Shown: piece after piece, positions 55,945-64,000 of the stretch
Numbering within the stretch: the stretch's first letter is position 1
Layout: each line of letters opens with the position of its first letter
Assembly: GCA_905250115.1 (NCBI GenBank)
Contig: CAJNOI010000145.1
Coordinates: forward strand, 124,001 to 188,000
From: Adineta steineri
Taxonomy: Eukaryota; Rotifera; Eurotatoria; Adinetida; Adinetidae
Direction: 5' to 3'
DNA length: 64,000 bases
Translations under genes and position numbers: made by a program
Notes under the pieces: generated by a model
What the model was told of the DNA's origin: nothing
Database searches by the model: none
The model's input: only the letters and a program-made list of their open reading frames with translations

Positions 55945-56526
55945 ATGAGAGGTAAACTATTCGACTATCAATTGTGATGACTATATAAAATAATCGTTTG
56001 TTTTAACAAAAATTATTTCATATATTTTGAATCTTATTAATATACATTTGTCCTATACGATGATAATATTTTATATTAAACTTATAAAATTTTCTAATCT
56101 AAATACAAGTAACTTTTGTAAATAAATAACATTGAGTGAAAATATCAAATTGTTATAAAGGAAGTATCAAGTTTTACAATCTGTTGCCCTAACGAATGTT
56201 GTAAAAAGATGATTTTTTTTAGAGTGTAAATAATTGTCTATTATCATTTAGATCCTTCACAATCTATCGTATTATATAATGAAATTCAGCCAACACCGAA
56301 GAAAATTGAAAAAGTTCGCTCTTATGACAAGATGTATTCTGGTTGTTTTGCTATAATTAGTGGCACTCTTGGCTTTCTTTGTCTTATCCCTGCTATTATT
56401 CTTACTCTCACTGGTGCTGCAGAGCTCGGTGATGATAATAATAATCGTCTTGTTGCTGGTATTGTTCTATTTGGTTTTGCTATTACTCTTATTATTTTAG
56501 CTTTTCTTACATGTTGTTTTAAATAA
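55945..56526 (+). CDS. small two-helix membrane protein, tandem copy 2
   Basis: Two exons: 55945-55951 (ATG AGA G, seven nt) and 56252-56526, joined in phase (93 residues). The polar N-terminus MRDPSQSIVLYNEIQPTPKK is followed by helices CFAIISGTLGFLCLIPAIIL and RLVAGIVLFGFAITLIILAF, then a CC-containing tail. It is paralogous to the copy at 54349 in exon layout, promoter and the VAGIVLFG core, but otherwise diverged. Function unknown. A shorter ATG at 56332 within exon 2 is less likely, given the conserved upstream exon. Confidence 0.65.
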
Positions 56527-56616
56527 ATAAAAACAAAATTCTTGTATTATAGTGTAATAAAGAGAGAAACTATGCTGTCATCAAATCTTTTGTAAATTTG
56601 TTTCTTTTAATAATTT

Positions 56617-57823
56617 CTACAGATTAGAATTTATTTTCGGTTCATGTTTTGTTGTTTCTGCCATTGTATAGACAAATTTTTCACATGCCACTTTATTTTC
56701 CATCATTCGTTTGAATCCATTTTCAACTCCATTAAGACCACCAGATATTTTAGTTACTTTATTTGGTTTTAAAAGATCGTTTGGTAATAAATAATCAGAA
56801 AGTAATTTATAAAACGTTTCAGCAAATCTCTTGTCTTCTGGTCTTGCTTTGTAGACTTTACGAAACGCGTTAATTTCATGTCCAAAAATAGTATACATTA
56901 AAACGCTACGTTCTTTAATATGTGATGGTATTTCACTGGATATTCGTGGTAGAATAGTAACTACTTGAGGATTTTGACCTGTTAATGTAGCACATACTTG
57001 TTTAATTGATTCCTTTTCAGAGATACAATCGATAGCATAACTTAAATTGTCATTCGTTACTTGCTTGATTTGTGAAACAACATTTGAATCTTTGTAATCA
57101 AAACAAACATCAGCACCAAGTTCTTTCAAATAATCGTGACGAGCAGGTGATGCAGTTGTAATTACAAAACAACCGGTTACTTTAGCTAACTGAATTGCAT
57201 ATTGTCCTACACTTGTACTACCTGACCAAACGAGAATCGCTGGTTTAGACGTAGTAGTAGTAGTGGGTGGTAAAGGTAAGCCCATTTCATGGAATAGACC
57301 AAGAGCTGCTGTAATTGAAGCAAGTGGAATTGTGGCAGCTTCATCCGGAGATATTTTAGATGGATAACGAAAGACAAGTGATGCTTCTTGTACAACATAT
57401 TCAGAGTAAGCACCACGAAGGCCCATGTCAGCGTGTACACCACCAGGAACACAACCAGCTACCTGTTCTCCTTTTTTATAGTTACCTGCAAAATAAAAAA
57501 ATAAGAGATTAATTAACAAATATTTTTCTGCATTTTTTTATATACTCACCAATAGCTTCTTTGCCTACTTCGACAACTACACCAGAAAAATCACAACCAA
57601 CAATTGATCCAGGCATAGCAGCTCCAAAATAAACCGATTTCCAATCCGTTGGATTCTGTGCAACATGCGTTACTTTGATTAGAAGATCCTTCAGTCCACA
57701 TTGTGGAAACTAAATAAATATAATACATGAGTATGTTGCAACTTAACAGAAACTATTTAGATTTACAGGGAGTTCTTCAAGAACAAGCCTTTTAAGTTGA
57801 CGTACGACTAAGGCCAACGGCAT
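56617..57823 (-). CDS. MDR-family oxidoreductase (fungal ToxD/LovC enoyl-reductase-like)
   Basis: Three minus-strand exons join in phase: 57823-57767, 57709-57550 and 57485-56617, giving 361 residues. The GroES-like N-domain shows HVAQNPTDWKSVYFG and PGSIVGCDFSGVVVEVGK. The Rossmann domain shows ILVWSGSTSVGQYAIQLAK with a nucleotide-binding SGSTSVG turn and ITTASPARHDYLKELGADV. The catalytic-zinc ligands of alcohol dehydrogenases are absent, as in enoyl reductases of the LovC/ToxD group. The block AQNPTDWK is typical of fungal members. It probably reduces an enoyl or quinone substrate with NADPH in the cytosol. Fungal origin is inferred. Its 3' end is 90 nt from the convergent membrane-protein gene. 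Confidence 0.85.
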
Positions 57824-58593
57824 GATGCGTGTTGTTATTATAAAGATTGATGAAAAATAAAGATAAAAAGCATACACTTGATTTTTTTTCTTTCGTTCTT
57901 TGTTTCTTTCTTTTCTGTTCTGTTTATAATAAAACCACTCACTAGATAAATGACGTTTATTTCTATATAAAGTATTTAGATAAACGGAAGAGATACGGCA
58001 GTGAGGCATTGATTTTTAACTTTTATTTTTTTTTAAACTGTTGATGACAAAGTAAGTTTTAAAAGGAGAATAAATGATAATTTATTCCTTTAAACAGAAT
58101 ATTTACAATAATTTCTTTGATTATTTTAGTTTTAATATTTATATATGCGATAATAATCATCATTATTGATAGAGGAGAGATGGGGAATATTTCTTGTATA
58201 TTAATTACTGCTGAGCTTATTTTCTTTATTTTTGACTCCATAAAATTCTGTTTAACACTTTTATTCGAATAGAATTTGAAGAATTAATTAGAAATATTCT
58301 TCATTGAAAACTAGTCGAAAATGTTGTTGGATTTTTTTGCTATATGTAAAGTAGTTGAAATCATTTCCTTTATTCTTAGTTGACTAACATCTTGAGGAGT
58401 GAGTGTGGGTGTAGTATTTTTTTTAATCAACATTTATATACATAGTCAAATGTATGTCAATTGTGCGTGAAATTTTATATTTCCGAAGAAGATCAATTCT
58501 GACCGAGACATCAATAATTAAAATAAAAATTTATTTAAAACAACAACTATAACAATATAGGTGGTTACATTTTTGACAAGAATAAACACGATG
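57824..58593. other. intergenic region
   Basis: AT-rich with a half G-rich element at 58389-58421. The minus open frames here (58009-57743 upstream extension, 58241-58059) are not supported. Confidence 0.45.
58389..58421. repeat. half telomere-like G-rich element
   Basis: CATCTTGAGGAGTGAGTGTGGGTGTAGTA keeps the ATCTTGAGG terminus and the G-rich half but no C-rich partner. The sequence then becomes a T run. Confidence 0.5.
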
Positions 58594-58767
58594 TCAATTA
58601 CGACGACGACGAACGACGCTGCACTTTTCACATGTATAATGACGACCATAACCATAATGATGATGAATACAAACATTACCGCAATGAGTTATACTACGGT
58701 CATTACATAGATTAGAACAGCCTTGATGTTGGCACACGAAATGTTTTTGTGGCGAGGACTTGTCCAT
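58594..58767 (-). CDS. 57-residue Cys/His-rich putative zinc-binding protein
   Basis: A minus-strand open frame from ATG (58767) to TGA (58594-58596). It begins MDKSSPQKHFVCQHQGC and continues with SNLCNDRS, THCGNVCIHHHYGYG and HYTCEKCSVVRRRR. Eight Cys and eight His among 57 residues, with CxxxxC and CxxC spacings, suggest a compact double zinc-binding fold. A basic RRRR tail may aid nucleic-acid or nuclear targeting. No family recognised. The ordered metal-ligand pattern in otherwise AT-rich DNA makes chance unlikely. Confidence 0.6.
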   Translation of the reverse strand: MDKSSPQKHFVCQHQGCSNLCNDRSITHCGNVCIHHHYGYGRHYTCEKCSVVRRRRN

Positions 58768-59430
58768 AGTTCCTCACGTATCGTCTAAGTATAAACATAA
58801 AATATTGTTTTCTATAGCAAGAAATAGCAGCATAACTATATCGGACTTTTAATAGGATTTTACAAATAATTTTATTGAAATATCAAAGAGTCGATGCTTA
58901 CCTTTCTGTGTTTATCATTAGGAAGATAATTTTTAAGAAGAAATAATATAAAAGACATATCTTTTTCACTCTTTTATATAGCACATATAAATTTTGCAAT
59001 TACATCGTATCCCTGATGTCGTATACTGTAGGTAATGATGAAAGTTTATCTTGTGACATATCACATGCGTCAAAGATAATATGAGCCATTCGTTGGAAAA
59101 AAGAGTCCTTCCACAAAAAAATATGCATTTGTGACAAATATTATTCGTATGGTTTATTTTCTGATCGAAGCTAGTCAGAACAAAAACCTTTTTCAAGATT
59201 TAAATACGACAAGATTCATCAATTTGTCTAATATTTATATTATAAAAACCAATGTTATTGACTAATCCTGTCTTTGAATACGAAGTCTTATCTAGTTTTT
59301 CTGCAAATGCTCATTTAATCAAAGTTGGTTAATGATTGTTCTCTCTTTAAATGTAAATAACAACGCAGCTTTTAATGATGTGACAAAACATTACATAGGA
59401 GATCTATGAGTGCAAATATAAACATTCATT
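58768..59430. other. intergenic region before the tRNA pair
   Basis: AT-rich; the minus open frame 59196-58966 has no features. Nothing else recognised. Confidence 0.4.
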
Positions 59431-59476
59431 GTACTCTCAAGGTGTTGAAGAATCGTTTATGGTTTAATTGAAGACA

Positions 59477-59549
59477 GCTTGAGTAGCACAATTGGATAGT
59501 GCATTGGTCCACGAAGCCAAAGGTTGGGAGTTCGAGTCTCCTCTTAAGC
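59477..59549 (+). tRNA. tRNA-Arg (anticodon ACG), copy 1, with C33
   Basis: All stems fold: acceptor GCTTGAG/CTTAAGC (7 bp with one G-U), D stem GCAC/GTGC, anticodon stem TTGGT/GCCAA, variable AGGTT, T stem GGGAG/CTCCT with loop TTCGAGT. Box A TAGCACAATTGG and box B AGTTCGAGTCT are present. A T6 run 12-17 nt downstream is a Pol III terminator. The loop CCACGAA gives anticodon ACG (59511-59513), but position 33 is C instead of the near-universal U. Confidence 0.85.
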
Positions 59550-59559
59550 AGTCAGTATA

Positions 59560-59567
59560 CCTTTTTT
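59560..59567 (+). terminator. Pol III T-run terminator of tRNA copy 1
   Basis: CCTTTTTT follows the tRNA 3' end within 20 nt and is conserved in the inverted copy. Confidence 0.6.
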
Positions 59568-60021
59568 GCTATTCACAGCGTTGTGTGAAAGAAAAATCAA
59601 CATGTTATTGCTCAAGTTGCAGAAAGGACTTAATAATCACAACAGAAAAAAAGTCAAAAATGAAATCTTAATAGAAAGAATAGAACTCAGTACCTCGAAT
59701 AACTGTATTTTATTATCATGCCGTTCTCAATATTTTTCGTTTCAATGAACGATCATAGTGAACAAAATAGTGAACATATTTTTCTATCTTTTTATCATTC
59801 TCAAAAGACCAATTTGAAAAGACAATACTCATAAACCTACTTCGGCAAATGGATTGAATTTTACCATGAGCAATGACGATCAGAAGTCGTTCATATACAC
59901 TACTGAACTATATTAGCTCGAAATGTTTTCTCATGCAAAATAAAATATATCTGAATATGAATTTCATCCTTTCTTTTCTTTGTCACACAGCACGGTGAAT
60001 AGCAAAAAAGGTATACTGATG

Positions 60022-60094
60022 GCTTAAGAGGAGACTCGAACTCCTAACCTTTGGCTTCGTGGACCAATGCACTATCCAGTTGTGCTACTCAAGC
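60022..60094 (-). tRNA. tRNA-Arg (anticodon ACG), copy 2, with C33
   Basis: This is the inverted copy of the gene at 59477. Only two differences are seen: D loop AACTGG in place of AATTGG, and T stem AGGAG/CTCCT, which restores a full A-T pair. Acceptor, D and anticodon stems are identical, and the anticodon (complement of 60058-60060) is again ACG with C at position 33. A T6 run follows on the minus strand near 60010-60004. Confidence 0.85.
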
Positions 60095-60140
60095 TGTCTT
60101 CAATTAAACCATAAATGACTTCTTAACATCTTGAGAGTAC

Positions 60141-60685
60141 ATAACCATAGTAAAGATACACCTACGCCCAGTCATCTTTTGTTAGATGTTACTCTGAGTT
60201 TTGCTTGTAACTGGATGTTATATTAGCTTTAAAAGTCCGATAGATAATACACGTAGATTGTTGTCAAAGTAAGAATGAGAAAAAATAAACTGACATAAGC
60301 ACTGTGGAAAGAGAATAAAAAATCATAGGGTCTTCATTTTGCGTTTTATTGTTGTTTTACTATTATATTTTTATGATATGGATCATGTGTTAAGAAGAAG
60401 CAAACGATATGTAGACTAATTTGAATATATAAAAATTGTTATTTTACAGGTTTGACCTTTGATTATAAATGAAAACAATGTGGAATTTTGAGAATTTGCA
60501 TTTAAAATACAGAATATGTTGCGAACGATGAAGTTGAAACATTTTTCAACAATCTTCTGTCATTTGATGATGTGACAGTAATCACACTTTAATCATCCGC
60601 ACTTACAGTCACACCATGATTGAAATTGCACAAGATTTTGTCTGAGTGTTGACTGCATATACCCTTTCTTAGGTAGTAAAACACG
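60141..60685. other. intergenic region
   Basis: AT-rich spacer downstream of the GPCR gene's 3' end. No gene seen. Confidence 0.4.
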
Positions 60686-61630
60686 TCAATATTTATTTGA
60701 AAATGGATGAACAACATTTCTATACTTCTTCCATCGTCTTTTCATTTTGATAATTAACTCAGTTGCACTCATCATACACACAAATGGAATACTCAAGCAC
60801 ACTACACTGCCTCCATAGTTATAGAAAACTGTTGTTAAATCGCTGGCAAAAATTGAATTTCCTGATATTCGTCTGATTGCTTGGATCAGAGTATACGGTA
60901 GTAAACAGGCTGTATAAATCACAACAATCATCAAACATTGTAGTATCATTCGTCGGATTTTTGCTTGTGTGAGATGTTGGCGATTTTGTTTTTGTTGAAT
61001 TGTTCGATAGATTAAGTAAAGTGTCGTCGGTATTGTGATGAATACTGGTAGGAAATTGTGAGCAAATGTATGATACATTGTTAATATTTGTGTTTTTAAA
61101 AAGCATGGATAGTTGCAAAGATATTTCGTATAATCATACTGATTTGTGCATGGATAGATAATGATGAAGATAATACAGAAGATGAGCATGTAAACTGAGC
61201 AGAAAGCCAGTGGTAAGTAGTGAAAAAATAGACGTTTCCTTTTCGAGTTGAATAGATGATAGTAGTATATAATAAGTACACGATGAATTGTGAGCCAAGA
61301 CATGAGAAATGACGTAGTTGTTTGATTGACAGTATAGGAAAAGAAAATATATAATGTACAAAATGTGTCATTGTGAAAAACAACTGTTCCTTTCCAGAGA
61401 AAATAAATATGTAATGGAAGAATAACACAGATCCATAGAAGACTGCCGATAAGTAAAGCAATTAGAACATGATTTGCTAGTTGAAGTCTCATTATTCGTG
61501 ACGAAAGAAAGTGATGGAGAACTAACAGTCCGCAGAGTATTGATGGGATCGATACAACGGTTAGTATAGCGGCAAACGCTGGATTCGTCGAGATAATGGC
61601 AAGACTACTAGCACTGGTTGACATACTCAT
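60686..61630 (-). CDS. rhodopsin-like seven-transmembrane receptor, second type
   Basis: A single exon on the minus strand, 314 residues. Seven hydrophobic helices are clear: AFAAILTVVSIPSILCGLLV, ANHVLIALLIGSLLWICVIL, TLYIFFSYTVNQTTTSFLMS, YLPLAFCSVYMLIFCIIFII, FAHNFLPVFITIPTTLYLIY, MILQCLMIVVIYTACLLPYT and YGGSVVCLSIPFVCMMSATE. TM1 lacks the usual GN motif and TM3 ends WLTIHRVLIIY, an IHR in place of DRY. TM6 keeps a CLLPYT motif and the third loop is short and basic. Cys residues in FCTLYIF and LCNYPC could form the standard disulfide. It belongs to a lineage-expanded orphan group often seen in bdelloids. Ligand unknown. Confidence 0.75.
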   Translation of the reverse strand: MSMSTSASSLAIISTNPAFAAILTVVSIPSILCGLLVLHHFLSSRIMRLQLANHVLIALLIGSLLWICVILPLHIYFLWKGTVVFHNDTFCTLYIFFSYTVNQTTTSFLMSWLTIHRVLIIYYYHLFNSKRKRLFFHYLPLAFCSVYMLIFCIIFIIIYPCTNQYDYTKYLCNYPCFLKTQILTMYHTFAHNFLPVFITIPTTLYLIYRTIQQKQNRQHLTQAKIRRMILQCLMIVVIYTACLLPYTLIQAIRRISGNSIFASDLTTVFYNYGGSVVCLSIPFVCMMSATELIIKMKRRWKKYRNVVHPFSNKY

Positions 61631-63090
61631 TTTTTATTGTGTAACAAATGTTCAATAAGTCATCATCTTCTTCTTCTTCTCCTTCGTAGATTTGAGAATA
61701 AATATGTTTTTTAATAAGTTAATAAAGCATTAAGACGGAAAGAAAAAAAAAAGTAACCGCCCATGTCTTCTCTTTTTTTTCATATTCTTGTCAACATTAT
61801 TTTCCACCTATTGGAATATATATTTGAGAAGATGTTTGTACGCTACTGGCAAGACTAGAGCATATCCTGTAGATGTTAATTAGAATAATGAGTTACAGCT
61901 CTTCTCTACGTCAGATTTTTCATCAATTAATCTTCTGTCATTAATCCCTTCGGCTTGTCAGAGTCCATCACGATGATGAAATAAATTTTTCTTTCTGCTA
62001 GCTGTAAGTAGAAAAATGATGAAAAGAAATAGAACATCGTCATTCTGTTGATCTTTTCTAGCTAATATTTTACAATACGTAAAATATGTCCTACATAACT
62101 TAGATTGAACAAACAAACCATACTGTTTCGTTCCGTTACTCCATGAATGAAGTTTTTTCTGAATAAAATTCTTAAAAAACAATAATTACTTACGTGAAAA
62201 ATACCTTAGTCGTCTAGAGCACAACAGCACAGTTTTTATTAGTCTATGATAGATTTTATTGGCCTTCGATTCAGATAATTTATATCATGGATATCACCAA
62301 TGAACATTTTAAAGATCTTGATTCAATATCTTATTTTCTAATGTTTATGTTATGAATAAAAACATTTATTATAATAATGAGAAAAGCTTATAAATTAAAA
62401 AATTATATCGAATTTATATGAATTGATTGAACAATTTTCAACTTTCAGTTTAATAAAAATGACTATCTATAAATTATCTAAAAGTTAGAACAATAATACT
62501 ATTTAGAAATCTAAGATTCTATTCTATTCTGAAGAGAGTACATTAAACGAAGAATTTATATAATTCAAAAGTTTTATGAATATCGAAATTTAACTTTAGG
62601 AAGATAGTAGCTTTTGAATTTACGTAATTGACGTCGATGTAGTAATCTTCTTACTAAAGGAAAACACATATACAATGAAAAAAAGCAAGTTAGCTGCTAT
62701 TTTCACTCTGAATACTTCGTAAAACTAGAAAATCCTATACTAAATGTGTGAAAAAAAAGAGCAGCCATGACAACAGCTATACAAACATCTATTTTCTCTA
62801 AAACTAGTAGTTTTAAAATAAATCAACAGAAATAAATTTTTTCTGACTGGAAATATAAATAATAGTTGAGCTTGTATAGTTTCTCACTCAAAAACATCGT
62901 TGATGAATAGAATAGCGAGTCTCATTCGATTCAGTGTGGGTTTATAGGTCGTTCTTCTCTCATGCTCTTATTGTTCGATATGAGATAGGTACTTTGCTAA
63001 TCAATGAGTTGTTTTCTTTTATTTCATCAAAATATTAGTTCAATGACGAAATATTAATCCGAATAATAATAATCGCTATAATCACAGGAA
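61631..63090. other. intergenic region, 1.5 kb
   Basis: Divergent from the GPCR start. A short (TTC)n tract lies at about 61667-61682. Minus frame 62182-61958 is not supported. No element recognised. Confidence 0.5.
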
Positions 63091-64000
63091 TCATCTTTTC
63101 GTCAAAAACCCAAATCTGCTATCCATTAATCGAAAAGAACTCTCTAGCCTTCTCGAGATCTTGTTTCCCCAAATAAACAGGTAATTAAGTGTCTATATGC
63201 AGAAATGTAGATAAGCTAGAGTAAAACGAGGAGAAAAAATACATTACTTTGTTATTTTGCAAAGCAAAAGCTAATTGCTCTGCTCCCATATGTGTAATTT
63301 GATTCGATTCTAGATTGAGTTCGGTAATTGTCTATAAGAGAAATGAAACCTGGATATAAATAAAATAAATCAGGAAAATAAACCACTTTATTTATTTTTA
63401 ATATCTCGGCCAAATATTGTATTCCCATATCTCCAATCTGATTTGAACTAAGGTCCAAATAAATCAATGTCTGTATGAGAAAATAGAATCTATATGAAAG
63501 AAATAAGAACAGATATTTTATTACTTGATTATTTTTTAATGCATTAGCAAGATACTGTATTTCTTTATCCCCAATATGCTGCCCTGAAAGGTTTAAATGA
63601 GTGAGTGTCTGTGTGAAAAATAAAGATACAGATATAAGACCATATTTAGAAAAAATTATATCACTATGTCGTTCTGTAATCGAATCGATGCTCCGAAAAC
63701 TGCACCATAAGAACTTTTATTATTAGATAAATCAAGTTGTATAAGTGTCTATGTAAACAAATAAATATTAATCATATAGAAAAATCTATTACTTTATTGT
63801 TTTGTAAGGCATCAACTAAATATTGTACTCCGATATCATCGATTTGATTTGTTTCTTTAGACCAATTACTGAGTATCAGTCTGGTTAATGTCTATATATA
63901 AAATAGTTAAAATAAATAAGAATGAAAAGTTCCATGTTAATTGATTATACTGTATTGTCACGTAATACATCAGCGAAATATTGTGCTCCACTATTTCCAA
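63091..64000 (-). CDS. ribonuclease-inhibitor-type LRR protein, N-terminal part outside window
   Basis: Seven minus-strand exons are visible, all phase 0: >64000-63951, 63891-63793, 63748-63665, 63608-63525, 63470-63387, 63331-63248 and 63192-63091 (stop TGA 63093-63091). Four are exactly 84 nt and encode one 28-residue repeat of the pattern TLxxLxLSxNxIxDxGxQYLAxALxxN, the RNI/NLR type. One is 99 nt, with an insertion (SKETNQ). The last exon opens as an LRR (TLNYLFIWGNKIS) and then diverges into a basic tail. Introns are 43-58 nt. Such repeats occur at the C-terminus of NLR-like proteins and in stand-alone regulators. The N-terminal domain, and therefore the function, lies beyond the window. 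Confidence 0.85.

Larger units (their letters stand above)
53825..55951. repeat. direct duplication of promoter plus first exon, about 1.6 kb apart
   Basis: Copy A (about 53825-54355) and copy B (about 55432-55951) align over about 520 nt. Both have CTCATGCA, GACATTTTTCATATTAATGTG, TTACTTCCTTACGTA, ATTCAAAGAAGAACACATATTCTTG and GACGAAGGC, ending at the ATG and splice donor of the two small membrane-protein genes. Confidence 0.85.
59431..60140. repeat. inverted duplication carrying the two tRNA genes
   Basis: Arms 59431-59595 (plus) and about 59974-60140 (minus) match over about 165 nt. Shared flanks include GTACTCTCAA, TTTATGGTTTAATTGAAGAC before the tRNA and CAGTATACC plus a T6 run and GCTATTCAC after it. 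The spacer of about 380 nt is unrelated AT-rich sequence. Confidence 0.88.

Noticed and set aside
59477..59549. Reading the tRNA anticodon as CCA (Trp) so that position 33 would be U
   Set aside because: It would require shifting the anticodon loop by two bases and breaking the terminal T-G and adjacent pairs. The regular 5-bp stem and 7-nt loop give ACG.
61096..61461. 121-codon minus open frame
   Set aside because: Lies in a shifted frame inside the GPCR gene.

Overview
The window looks like part of a bdelloid rotifer genome (Adineta/Rotaria-like). Evidence: AT-rich DNA, compact genes with many 40-110 nt GT-AG introns, metazoan families (REEP, FABP, Cys-loop receptor, rhodopsin-like GPCRs) mixed with enzymes of bacterial or fungal appearance, ADP-ribosyltransferase (ART) proteins fused to TPR or FG-GAP repeats, and many degenerate TGTGGG-like tracts. 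TGTGGG is, from memory, the bdelloid telomere repeat. Species assignment is inference. Two 100-N gaps (8015-8114, 43760-43859) break the assembly. Exon structures below were rebuilt by hand from splice signals and reading-frame phase.

1-11 kb: a partial F-box-like gene, then a same-strand run of secreted, probably carbohydrate- or ester-active proteins: a beta-propeller plus cupin protein resembling aldos-2-ulose dehydratase, a GPI-anchored-looking alpha/beta hydrolase, a right-handed beta-helix protein interrupted by a gap, and a GH37 trehalase. 12.5-20 kb: two ART genes tail to tail. One is ART-transmembrane-FG-GAP (14 blades). The other, after splicing, is a REEP (ER hairpin)-ART-TPR fusion. 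20.8-28.2 kb: a PC-esterase-like gene with an altered nucleophile motif, a U-box fragment, a GPCR, a purple acid phosphatase and a fatty-acid-binding protein.

28.2-34 kb is gene-poor and repeat-rich: decayed coding remnants, a broken pogo-like transposase, a 19-G run, a secreted coiled-coil protein, and a large inverted repeat duplicating that gene's promoter and first codons around a telomere-like G-rich core. 34-46 kb: a six-exon GH31 alpha-glucosidase, a Cys-rich PAN-like secreted protein, a secreted beta-propeller-like protein, and a multi-pass membrane protein. 48-58.8 kb: an unknown acidic protein, a SEC14 lipid-transfer protein, a Cys-loop receptor, two tandem small membrane proteins with 7-nt first coding exons, an MDR enoyl-reductase-like enzyme and a 57-residue Cys/His-rich protein. 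59-64 kb: an inverted pair of tRNA-Arg(ACG)-like genes, a second GPCR, and a partial LRR gene with one 28-residue repeat per exon.

Most genes look like independent units, not a pathway. Two themes recur: clustering of probable horizontally acquired secreted hydrolases, and unusual ART fusions. A dispersed element with ends related to CTTGAGGGTGTGGGTG and its complement lies between genes, and once inside an intron.
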